Positions 22,850 through 33,217 of a DNA stretch of 64,000 nucleotides are shown one piece after another. Positions within the stretch are counted from its first letter, which is position 1. Every line of letters starts with the position of its first letter. This DNA is from Voacanga thouarsii (Eukaryota; Streptophyta; Magnoliopsida; Gentianales; Apocynaceae). The stretch spans positions 1,910,001 to 1,974,000 of the forward strand of contig JANUWF010003370.1 of assembly GCA_026120185.1 (NCBI GenBank), given 5' to 3'. Under the pieces are notes generated by a model. It worked only from the letters and a program-made list of their open reading frames with translations, ran no database searches and was not told where the DNA came from. Position numbers and translations under genes: made by a program.

Positions 22850-24589
22850 TGATTTTTGGTACTCATATTTTCTTGGGTCCACGGGGGTTAGTAATGGTTC
22901 CTCTAATTTTCCAAACCATTCTTGTACCAGATTCCACTTTCTTCTTAACATGACACCTAAATGCTTTGTGTCCAGATTTTTCACAGTATGTGCAACAATT
23001 GTGTGTCATATATAAAGAAGAAGTTTTTACAAAATAGGACTTGTGTTTTCCTATTTTATGCAGATTACTATAGCCAAGACCGTTTCTTTTTCCAGCCATC
23101 CATTGTGTTCCAGGAAGTTTATTCAAGTTGCTTCGACCATCAGTGAATTTTTCAATACAAGTAGTGAGATCATTAACCTTCATTTTCATTTTATCAAATT
23201 CACAGATCATGACTTCAAGAGATGAAACTCGATCATACAAACATTTATTCTCAAGAGTAGAGCAATTCAAGAAAGTAGAGATGATTTCATTTTCTATATT
23301 CAGGTAACACATAGAGTCAAGTAGAGCTTTGTATTCACTTATCAACTTGTCATTTTCAGTTGATAGAGAATCAATTTTCACATTCATTTTCTTGTTCCTT
23401 TTTTACAGCCTTTTCAGTTCACGGAACATATCAATAAGAAGAGCATTTGGATCATTAATATTATCACAAGTTAAATCTTATAATTCAACTAGAAGGTTGG
23501 ATGAGGAGGGGTTTACCTTGTCCTCCACTGCCATGAAGCATATGTTAGCAATTTCATTTTCAAAATCTCCATTTTCCTTAGTTCGGACTCATTTTGGTCC
23601 CAAGTTCCCATTAGTCCTTTACCCTTCTTTATTTTCATATCCTTCATCTTCTTTTTGAGCATTTTGCCTTCTTTTTCTTTGGCTATTGGGCAGTCAGCAA
23701 TAAAATGTTCCGTACTGTTGCATTCATAGTATTGAGGCTTAAATGACGAGGTCTGTCCCTTCCTTTTCACGAACTTCTTTCCACTTTTGAAGTTTCCCTT
23801 TTTGAACACTCTTCTAAATTTCTTTGCAATCATGGCCAATTATTTAGTGTCTACTTCAGTCTCATCATCATTATCAGTAGCTTTCGGTGCTATTCCCCTT
23901 TTGCCTTTGTCATGATCATTAGATTTTTGAAACCTTTTGAGTTTCATTTTATGCGTTAGGAGAGAGTCAATTAGCTCTTCAGTCGATAAGGTTTTCAGAT
24001 CTTTGGATTCCTCCATAGCTAGAACTTTAGGTTACCAGCTCTTAGGCAAAGCATCCAGAATTTTTCTATTTTGTTTACCTAGGGAATAGCTTTTCCCATA
24101 TGCCTTAAGTCCATTAGCAATGTTTGTAAATCTGGTAAACATATCAGTTATACTCTCGTTTGACTTCATAGTGAAAATTTCATAATCATGAATCAAAAGT
24201 CCCAACTTAGACTCCTTCACTTGATTTGTCCCCTCATGGGTGACTTCAAGTAATCTCCACATATCATGAACTGAATCACAGCCACTTACGCGGTTATATT
24301 CAATAGCATCAAGGGCACAACACATAATTTTCATAGCTTGAAAATTCAATGTCATTTTGGCATTATCTTCAGCATCATATTCATTACTCTGTTTTGAAAC
24401 TATTCAACCTTCAATACTTCTAGAAGAAACGTATGGTCCTCTTTTAATTAAGTTCCACAGCTCAAAATTTATTGAGCAGGCATAAATCTTCATTCAATTT
24501 TTCCAGATAGTGTAATTGCTTCCAATTAACAAGGGAGGTCTATTTGTCAAGGATCCTTCGACATAGGGAAGAGCGGAGATATTTGTCAT
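22850..24589 (-). pseudogene. Copia S gag with two zinc-knuckle regions
   Basis: The start at ATG 24589 gives MTNISALPYVEGSLTNRPPL, the usual beginning before the NRPPL-F-G-NY block. A UBN2-type gag core follows (24355-24032: LCALDAIEYNR-like, VTHEGTNQVKESK, ESITDMFTRFTNI, ILDALPKSW). Then come a basic linker, a first knuckle in which the leading Cys is lost (YECNSTEHFIADC, about 23750), and a long coiled-coil-like stretch (about 23387-23200). A second knuckle follows (CTYCEKSGHKAFRCH, about 22960-23000), then the ITNPRGPKK motif that precedes protease in SIRE. Gag forms the particle and packages RNA. Several stops break the frame. Confidence 0.85.
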
Positions 24590-24634
24590 AAGAATCTTTT
24601 CTACAAGATTGTTTAGCCGAAGAATAGTAGACTA

Positions 24635-24647
24635 GGCTCTGATACCA
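24635..24647 (-). other. Primer-binding site of copia S
   Basis: The minus strand reads TGGTATCAGAGCC two bases inside the 5' LTR edge. This is the standard copia site complementary to the 3' end of initiator methionine tRNA. Confidence 0.92.
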
Positions 24648-24649
24648 AA

Positions 24650-25941
24650 TGAAAAACCTTAGAGGGGGTAAATAAGATTTTTGGCAAATTTAAAATACTT
24701 TTCAAAAATTAGTTCTGAGATACTCCTTTCTATTTCAGATTGGAGAAACTGCTACTGATACAACGAGAAGCTTTTGGAATGTCTTAAATACCAACTACAA
24801 TCTGAATGAGATGAGACACACGGTGTGCAATTAATACAAGGGTGAAGATGAGTTAGTGAGAAACATAAAGATTTCTTTTGAGTGATTTAAAAACTTTTAA
24901 GCAAGGAAGTTTGCAGCTTGTCGAAATTAAATACAGAGAGAGTGAACACGAAATTCATAGTGATTCGATCTACCAAGATCTATATCCACTACCTGAAGCT
25001 CACACTTAAGGATTTTCAACCAGATTTCATTAAACTCATCCAACTCAATGGTGTCTAGTTACACCAATTACAAAAAAGGTCACCACACTTAGTTTTACCA
25101 AAACCTCTTAATCAATCAACAAATCAAGGTTCACTCCAAATGGATTTTACACCACAACCTTAATATACAAAGAGGATTATAGAAATGAACTAGAGATAGC
25201 TCACTCTTTTAAGCAAATATACAAACAAATGAGCACAAACAACCTTTACCTTTTTTGAAGTAATTTGATTCACTTTGAAGTACTATGAAAAGAAAGATTT
25301 TTGTATTTTAGAGAGTAAGAGTGTTTCTTAGAAAGATAAGAAAAAAATCTACTTTCAAATCAAGTTTTGAAACCTTTTATAAGGGAAAAAAGTAAAGCTC
25401 CAACGGCTAGAAATGGCTAGTTTCATGCTGTCAGATTTTCCAGAGTTTTGGACTCAAGTATCGGACGAGGATGCGTCCAAAAGGTAAGTCCAAAATGACA
25501 TTTTTTTTTTTAGGCAGAATAGATTTAACACTGTTCATAGATTTTTGGATGAGGCTTTTAGATGCAGAGTCATCCCAAACTACTCAATCTAAAAATCTGA
25601 AGGCTTAATACTTTGAAATCTTTTTGCTTGTGTGCTTCAAGGTAGAAATAAATTGACCTATAAGGTAAAGAAGATATAGGAATTTACACAATATACCTTA
25701 ACAAATGATTTCTAATATATGATTCTTCTCAAGAGCTTATTGATATGCAATCTCTTAAGCTTATTTTATACTTTGTCACCCATTCTTGGATTCTGTTGCT
25801 CAAAAGCTGCTTAGCAATCTCATTTGTATGTCTTAGAAGAATTGAGATCGAACATGTCCTATTATATATAGATCACACAAGTTAGTCCTCATCAATATTT
25901 GTCATAAGTCAAAACACAAGAGAATGCCCTTAGGGCTAACA
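24650..25941 (-). repeat. 5' LTR of copia S (1292 bp)
   Basis: Minus strand start TGTTAGCCCTAAGGGC at 25941, end AAGGTTTTTCA at 24650. Homologous along its length to 11463-12749. Confidence 0.92.
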
Positions 25942-25946
25942 ATAGT

Positions 25947-26587
25947 GAAGTCTCTTAAAGTATGGACATCCTTTCTTTACCTTTATATAAGCCTTCTAAA
26001 CTATCTTTGGTTGGATTTAGGAAGTTTAAACCACCATTGGATCAATTTAGAAACTCCTAAAGCTCTTCAAGTTGCTTGCATGGTATGTATGCACGATTGT
26101 GCATCATGGTTGTGCACAAAAATCTTCCAAATTTCTCATAGTTGGAACGACATCATTGTCTCCACGGCCATCCCCCTAGGCACGCAGATAGCAAAGCTAC
26201 TTTTTCCTTATTTTCTACTAACTTCTGGGAGCAACAATCTATCCCCCGTTATGCACAGGATCATGCACGGTCGTGCATTAGGCTGTGCATACTTTCTGAG
26301 ATTTGTTTTATTTTGCAAGGTTTGATGCATGGCAGTGCAGCAAGTCATGCCCCTGAAAAGCACTTAAAAAAGCTGTGAAATATGTATTTCAAGACCTCAA
26401 ATGCACATATATTCATTCAAATCATAAAAGTACATCATTTAGGCCCTAATTCTACTCATTTTTCTTTGAGAGTCCTTAATATCTATGAAAAACAAATTTT
26501 AAGTAGAAAATCATTGTTTACTTCACAAAAGCATGCCAAAAAGCTAAGGAAGAGTACTATAAAAGTATAATTATTTCACGCCTAACA
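25947..26587 (-). repeat. 3' LTR of gypsy P2, proximal part, with palindromic cassette
   Basis: On the minus strand the LTR starts TGTTAGGCGTGAAAT at 26587, right after the PPT-like AAGTGCGGGGGTATT. At 26068-26340 it holds repeated short palindromes built on GTGCAT/ATGCAC (for example ATGCACGGTCGTGCAT near 26253-26268) that recall the arrays in three other gypsy LTRs of the window. The ORFs at 25924-26378 are chance frames through these repeats. Confidence 0.65.
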
Positions 26588-28780
26588 AATACCCCCGCAC
26601 TTAACTTTTTGCACGTCTTCAGGAAAAACAATCTTTAAAAAACAATTAGGACATTAAAAGTTCAAGAAGAATATGGTGGATATGTTAACTTCTCTTTTCA
26701 CAATGAAAAACATTTTAACATTTATTCAATCAAGAAGATTTGAGCAAATTAACATATTAGGTCAAATATACCTAAGGCCATTGAACTTAGCTTAAACAAA
26801 TTTATCTCTATTCAATGCATTCTACTCCTTTTCTTGCTCCAAACATATAAGTCATGCAAATCATATAAGTAAAGTCTAAAGAACCAATCTAAACTACTAA
26901 AAATTGGGTAGTAAACTAATACCTCTCATTTTTCAATCACATATTTCTTTTGCAAAATTTTCTTGGGATTAATAGCCTCAAGTAAGTTTGTTTCGCTCTT
27001 TCTCACCGTATTGGCCCCTATTCAATCTTTTCTTTTCAACCTTGTGTTTTTCTTTTGTTTCTTTTTTTTTTTTTCATAGTTATTCTTCGCCAAATGATGC
27101 TTTGCATTCTCGGATTTTTTTCTCTCCTCACTTATCCTATTTACTTAAACCCAACTTTAGGACTAGCTTAGACAAATCTTCACCAAAATTAGAACACAAA
27201 CCAAACTTATATTTTATCACATTACTTATATAAATCTCACAAAGTCAAAAGCTTCATACATTATTTGGAAATAAATAGAGTTAAACTAAATTCTCAAGAC
27301 TTCAATATCTTTAACCTAATATAAAAGCTTAACAAAAATCAATTCAACTAAATAAAAATCAAGAAATTTTTCAAAGTACAAAGAAAAGAATTTTTTCCAC
27401 CAATTTTTCTTAAAAAGCACAAATATTTTGCCCAATTTCTCACAAAAACTTGAAAAAGAATTTCAAATCCACACTCCCACACTTAAACTATATATTATCC
27501 TCAATGGATGAAAATACAACTTTAAAATACCACCAAAAGGGACCAAGAAGATAAAGGGGTTAAAGAAAATCAAAAATTCCCAAGTCTATGCAAGTATGTG
27601 ATTACCAAATTGCCATAAATAAATAAGCTCCTAAAATTGTAATTAAAAATTTTGGAAAAGAATTTGCAAGTCCTACCCCCACACTTAAACAATATATTAT
27701 CCTTAAAGGATGAAAATAAAACAAGTATGCATAGCCAAAAAGGATCAAGTAGATAAAAAGAGAGAAAAAAAAAAAAAAAAACTTCCCAAGACAATGTACC
27801 TCCCTTAATTCCAATTAATAAACAATCTCCCAGAAGTTGGCACTATGAATATCCATAAGAAAAGCTTGAAGGCTAGATAATAAAATGTAAGAATTCAAAG
27901 CGTATGTCCAAAGAAAGATGTCCTTAATAAAAACAATAAAACAAAATGACACAATACAAAAGAAACCTAATCTAGACACAACAAAAACATGAAAAATAAA
28001 GACAAATAAGACACAAACAATGACAAGGAATGAAAGATCACAAAGCCATTAATGTTTGTGTATGAAAAAGGAATAAGGCATGGTCATGATATCGTACGAG
28101 TATGCACAAACCCGTGCAAATTATAGAGAAAGAACAGTTGCCCGTGCACAGCATGTTGCATGGGCATGCATTATGCTATGCGAATCTATTGTGTTTTGAA
28201 AAATTAAGATTCTAAAAGGATGACAATGCAGCATGGCCGTGCAACCTTAATGAAAAGTTTTCAAAATATTTTTTCATTGCTTTCAAAATCCTTTTCCAAT
28301 CTTGATACTTTAGACTTGGTGAAAATTCGTTTCTCATACCAAGTAGACTTAAAAACAAAAATTATCACAAAGCCTCAAACAAAACATGTGATGAAATCAC
28401 TTATTTGATGAAAAGAAAAGAAAAGAAACCTAACCTAGCTATGATAAACATATCAAAACAGAAATAAAGACAAAAAAGGTGATGAGATCACTTATTAATG
28501 AAAAGAAAAGAAACCTAATCGAAACATGATAACCACATGAAAAAAGAACTAAAGACTCTTATGGTAGAATCACTTGTTGATGAGACAATTATAAAAAGAA
28601 AAGAAAGACTCCCTTGGATGGCCAATCCTCCAAGTATATGGCCAATTTGCGCTTATGTGAGGCACCATTTGCAGAAAACTTAATTTGGTAGAAGGACCTC
28701 TTGCGGATGAGTTACTTCTCCACAGATATTTTGCTAATTGAACCCGGATGAGTAGATAATGACTGTTGAACATTTTTTTT
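26588..28780 (-). other. Gypsy P2 internal 3' noncoding region
   Basis: AT-rich sequence with repeated ACACTTAAAC motifs (PPT-like GTTTAAGTGTGGG on the minus strand), a long pyrimidine tract near 27055-27080, a duplicated block (27418-27810) and smaller tandem near-repeats (27957-28560). A second cluster of GTGCA/TGCAC palindromes lies at 28100-28240. No retroviral domain was recognised; the 67-codon frame at 28773-28570 has no known motif. The right boundary with host DNA is uncertain. Confidence 0.45.
27418..27810. repeat. Imperfect direct duplication of about 200 bp
   Basis: Two units, about 27418-27590 and 27640-27810, share in order GAAAAAGAATTT, CCCACACTTAAAC, ATATATTATCCT, GGATGAAAAT, AGGGACCAAG/AAGGATCAAG, GTAGATAAA/AAGATAAA and TTCCCAAG. 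The second unit contains an A-rich run at 27768-27781. Confidence 0.75.
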
Positions 28781-28922
28781 CACATAATAGGAATTTAATG
28801 GTAGAATTTACACATAAAAGAAATTTAATGGTATCTATCACATCTTTGGATCATTACAACCTAAATTTGATTATGAATTATGCCTTTATAAGAGATTATC
28901 TTCTTTTACAAGCTTAAATAAA

Positions 28923-29136
28923 GATAAATTGATGGATTTAGTTTCTAAAGTTTTTTTCGATTAGCAAGTTTAGTTCCCAATAATTATTTTAAAAACTTTT
29001 TTAGTTTTTCTTTTTTTGAATAAAATATTTGGTCTTTTCATTCACTATTTAACGGTTAACGCAGAGTCAATGTCTATTTTTAAGGACCAAACTTACCAAT
29101 AAAAGAAACTTTGAGAACTAAATTCGCCAATTTACC
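28923..29136. mobile_element. Foldback MITE, copy 1 (214 bp)
   Basis: The left end GATAAATTGATGGATTTAG and the reverse complement of the right end, GGTAAATTGGCGAATTTAG, form inverted repeats that remain similar for about 55 bases (both continuing with TTCT-AAAGTTT). There is no coding capacity. A TSD was not recognised. Related to the element at 30121-30331. Confidence 0.75.
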
Positions 29137-30079
29137 AGGTATTGAAAGGTTTAAGAATGATGATTTCTTTTACAAGTCTAATGTGTGTATAGGTGGTAAA
29201 TACAATATAAGATACACATTACATAGTCAACCAGGAGATGGAAAGAATACGTTGTACTTATATTAGTATTTTATATGTTAGAGTAAAGTATTGAGATTAA
29301 AGAAGTTATTAAGTTTATAGATACATTTTCTGAGAAAATTTTGTTTTAAATTTTTCTTAATTTACTTAAATTAAATTATTTAATTAATACTCTTTCTTTC
29401 TTTCCCTTTTCACTTTAGAATTTGAATAAATTATTATTATGTAAGTTTGAAAAGAATTACGTTTTTTGTAAATAATATTGTCTTATTATTTAAAAAATAA
29501 AAGTGAAATGCATAGTTAAGTGTTAATATTAGGTAATCTTTTATTGAAAGTAATAAAATTAATTTGAAAAATTAATAACCAGTTAATGCCATAATTTACT
29601 AGAATAATAATAATAATATTGTTATTATTATTAATATTGAAAATTTTTTATTTTTTATAATGATAAATATTTGGGACAAAAGGGTTTTTCTATGAATAAG
29701 CTAATTTGGATAAATAAGAATATTCATGGTAACAAATTTATATATCACATTGGTGAAACCTTTAAAAGATATAATTATTATATATACTTATTAAGATTTA
29801 TTTAAGATAACTATATAAAATAAAAATGAATTATAAATTATGATAGATTAAAAAAAAAATGAGAGAGTATACTCTTAACCCAAAATTAAACAGTCATATA
29901 ACTCTTCTTATTTTAATTGTACTTACTTTTTTAAAATAAATATATTTCCCTTAAAATTTCTATCATTAATTATTATTAATCTATCAATAATCAAATATAT
30001 AAGTTTATACAAAGATCACATTTAGTTACTTAAAAATACTATTCATTAAGTAATAGATTTTATATTCAATTCATAATCC

Positions 30080-30081
<2 letters not shown>

Positions 30082-30122
<41 letters not shown>
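30082..30122. repeat. Compound (AT)n(GT)n microsatellite
   Basis: About fourteen AT units followed by about six GT units, directly abutting the left end of the second MITE. Confidence 0.9.
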
Positions 30123-30123
<1 letters not shown>

Positions 30124-30331
30124 AATTGACATATTTAGTCTCTAAATTTTTTCGATTAGCAAGTTTTGTTTTTAAAAATAGACGTTGATTTGACATTGAT
30201 CGTCACATAGTAGACGGAAGGACCAAATATTTTACTCGAAAAAAGAAAAAGAACAAAAAAATTGAAAATAAAGATTATGAACTAAATTTGTCAATTAAAA
30301 AAAAATTAAAGACTAAATTCATCAATTTACC
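30121..30331. mobile_element. Foldback MITE, copy 2 (211 bp)
   Basis: The left end GTGAATTGACATATTTAG and the reverse complement of the right end, GGTAAATTGATGAATTTAG, give long inverted repeats of the same family as 28923-29136. The two copies share TTTTTTCGATTAGCAAGTTT near the left end. The left flank is a (GT)n tract, so the TSD cannot be read. Confidence 0.75.
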
Positions 30332-31114
30332 TTAAATAAACTAAGCAGAATAATATATTGTAAATGTCTTTATTAAAAAATCTGTATCTATATATAATGA
30401 GAAATAACACAGAATTTCAGATATATAATTTTATAAATTTAGAAATTTTAATCAATATATTATATTGAGTAAGATCTCTATCCGTAGATAGAAAAGCCAA
30501 CAAGATTATTCCAAGTTTAGCTGATTTGTGAGCCATGCAATCGGAAGAAAATTCCTCTCGCCTTTTCTCCTCAACTATGAGCAAATGAAGATGGATTTAT
30601 TAATTTTTTAGTACCTCGAAAATTTATCAAATAATTATTTATTTTGTCCATTCGTTCGGAAAATCTATATATTTTGTTTATTTTTGTCCCACTTTTTCCC
30701 CTAATCTTAACTATTCTCCGATCCCATAATAAAATCGCTAAATTTAATTTCACATATATTAAAATTTTTAAAAATAAAATGATTTTATATTTTTTTTTCC
30801 TAAAACACCATTATTTAAATGTTTAGAAACAAGAGAAAAAATGAGAGAGAAAGAGAGGAAAAAAGAATAATAAATAAGAATAAAAATATATAAATAATTT
30901 CAAAATCTTTTTGAAAAGTTCCCAACGACTTATAATTTGAGATAATAAAAATAATTTCTAACAACTTATATTATGAAACAAATGAAGTATTATTTTTTTA
31001 AAAAATTGATTTTGGTCCCAACCATCACCCAAGTGATAAGAGTTCTAGCAAACAGCCCAAATAGTGCTTGTGGCTTACTGTTGAAGGGCCCAATAAACAA
31101 TTCAAGCCATTTCT

Positions 31115-31118
<4 letters not shown>

Positions 31119-31159
<41 letters not shown>
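31119..31159. repeat. (TA)n microsatellite
   Basis: About twenty uninterrupted TA units in host intergenic DNA. Confidence 0.9.
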
Positions 31160-31162
<3 letters not shown>

Positions 31163-31740
31163 TTTGAATAAACTATTTTGCCCTCTAATAGTAAGTCATA
31201 TTAATAATCATAAGTCACAAGTCACGTGGTTGTTCCACGACTCCACCACTTGAGTGGTGATTGGAACAAAATTTTTTTAAAAAAAATTAATTAAGCCATG
31301 AGCAAGGCTGCTAATACAGATATGGAACTAAGGTAAGACAACGTAAATAGTCAGTGCACTAATTTTGAGAATTACTTTTTAATTTTTTAAATAAAAAAAA
31401 TTTACTATAGAATTATTTTTTACTTTTGTAAATAAAAAAATTTACTTTACATATATTATTAAATATTTTAATTGTATTTATCTTCATTTTCAAATGTTAA
31501 CAAGGCCGCAAGGGAAGCAGAAACCAATAATGTAATGCTTGCAATGCATTCCCCCAAAGAGCCAAAGCATAAGAAAAGACAATCTCATGTCCTACATCTA
31601 ATGAAGAATAGTACGAAGTTCTCCAAGTGCAATTCCATATTGAGCAAGACTAAAGAAAGTGAAATGTACCAAGAATATTTATTACGAGCATATATCTATA
31701 AATTGTTTCTGCATATTCTCATCAATTACAAAGATATAGA

Positions 31741-32681
31741 TGTTAGAAAATAGGGTACCTATGAGCATAGACAAGTAACTAAACTGAATTGAACAAGCAC
31801 CGCCTATACCCAACCAAGGCTCTAGCAAACGCAATTATCAAATATCAATAATGTCGGCAAGGCCACACAATCCAAACATAATGTAACTAAACCGAATTCA
31901 AATTCAATAGACAAGTCAGTAATATACCTGAGAGACTTGCTCGCGATTCTACCAGAACGTACCAGGCGCCGGCACTCCTCTAGATAAGTTGCACCGCAAC
32001 GTACTATACTGCTGACCGAATTACCAGTCCAATATTAGTTTGCCTTCAAGAAGTTATTCGCCCCACTCCAGTGCGATAGGTACAGTGACTCTCCTTGCAG
32101 AATAAGACGGTCTCAGATCACTATCGATGCACACCAACTATGATCACTTCGAAAATCCCCTCAGTTCACCGGTCCCGATAAGCTAAAAATTATGGATCGC
32201 GGAAAGAGAATGGAAGAGGCAATTTTTCTCTAAAGGAAACAAGACGCGAAAAACAAACCATAAAAAAAAAACCTAAACGGCGGCTTTGTCCCCTTCTTTT
32301 AATCTCACCTTAAGAAAAATTAAAATCCAATCCGAATTAGGAAAACATGGGCCAAGCCCGAGCAGGGCCGGGCGGGCGGCGCGTGCGTGTGGCATCCTCC
32401 ATATCTTAGGCTTTTCTATTAAATCTATAGAAAAGCCTTTTAGTATATAAAGGTTTCCACACTCCTCAATTTTTCCCATGTGGGACTCATGTATAACATG
32501 AGTTCTCAAATAGTTAAACACCCAACTTTAACAACATTTAATTTTGGATTCCCACCATGAAAATGGCTTCTACCATAATCAAAACAATCTCTAACATGAC
32601 AAGAACAATTCCCATTAATTGTTTTAGGCTAACTAATCATGAGTTAAATGTTATTAACTCTCAAAGTCACCATTTTCAACA
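31741..32681 (-). repeat. 3' LTR of copia M (941 bp)
   Basis: Minus strand start TGTTGAAAATGGTGAC, end CCTATTTTCTAACA. It lacks about 85 bases that are present in the other LTR (roughly 37942-38028). A GC-rich patch GCAGGGCCGGGCGGGCGGCG lies at about 32362-32381. Confidence 0.95.
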
Positions 32682-32697
32682 ATTCCCCACAAATCCA
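32682..32697 (-). other. Polypurine tract of copia M
   Basis: The minus strand reads GGATTTGTGGGGAAT just before the LTR start TGTTGAAAATGG. The region from here to the pol stop at 33218 holds only the element's 3' untranslated sequence. Confidence 0.7.
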
Positions 32698-33217
32698 TAG
32701 TTAAAGACTATCTAGAATTTACATAATCTGCTTTCGATAATGGTACCTTCTGGTTTGAACCACTACCTAAGTTATCCAACTTATGCCCCCACGGAACAGA
32801 TGGACCTAAACCTTGAATCTAAACCTTGAATGTGACGGCATCCATTGGTAACAATAGACTATCGGCTATGAAGATAATCTTTAGGGTTGACACGTTATGG
32901 CCATGTGTCCTGATCCTGTCTCATGAGTGTATTCAGAGAAAACCCAATTCCCTTTAGTTGCAGCCACACAACAACACTCACATAGTTGGCAATCTCCAAG
33001 GATGTACTGCTAGCATCCTGTCTAAAAGACTTGATCTCATTCAGAGTCAAAACTCTTACTCATTGCAGTAAACGCACCACAGGCTTTCAGGGAAAGGACC
33101 TAGATACAAAGGTATCAGAATTGGTGCTAGATTCACTCAAACAGTTTGTTTATACCACATTGAACTGCCTTATGGGATCTCCACTTGGTCAATTGGGTTG
33201 CCACTGTAGGTGAATCA

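Larger units (their letters stand above)
11463..25941 (-). mobile_element. Ty1/copia element S, SIRE/Maximus-like, two LTRs, third ORF
   Basis: A complete but old element on the minus strand: 5' LTR (24650-25941), PBS, gag, protease, integrase, RT, RNase H, an extra ORF in the env position, a noncoding tail, PPT and 3' LTR (11463-12749). Flanks are ATATT (11458-11462) and ATAGT (25942-25946), a TSD with one mismatch. It is interrupted by two foreign solo LTRs, at 14933-16721 and 20457-22176. Without these its own length is about 11 kb, which suits SIRE. The gag and protease motifs (FFDSGCSRHMT, ITNPRGPKK) are typical of that lineage. Confidence 0.9.
10318..28780 (-). mobile_element. Ty3/gypsy element P2, 3' portion, split by copia S
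   Basis: Once copia S (11463-25941) and its TSD are removed, 10318-11462 joins 25947-26587 as a single minus-strand LTR of about 1.8 kb. At 26588 a purine-rich tract (minus strand AAGTGCGGGGGTATT) marks the boundary with internal 3' sequence that continues rightward to roughly 28780. No pol frame was found; the right boundary is approximate and a 5' LTR was not seen. The left edge at 10318 rests on a TG/CA reading only. Confidence 0.6.
28781..31740. other. AT-rich host intergenic DNA
   Basis: About 3 kb with no supported gene. It holds two MITEs (28923-29136 and 30121-30331), two (AT)n tracts, an (AAT)n/(ATT)n hairpin at about 29603-29638 and many A/T homopolymer runs. The 93-codon frame at 31472-31753 runs across the copia M insertion point, so it is not an intact gene; whether its upstream part was once an exon cannot be judged. 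Confidence 0.5.

Noticed and set aside
29603..29638. (AAT)n/(ATT)n hairpin as a regulatory structure
   Set aside because: Simple-sequence origin is sufficient; nothing nearby suggests a transcript.
31472..31753. 93-codon plus-strand ORF in host DNA
   Set aside because: It crosses the copia M insertion point at 31741, so its end is element sequence; no known motif.
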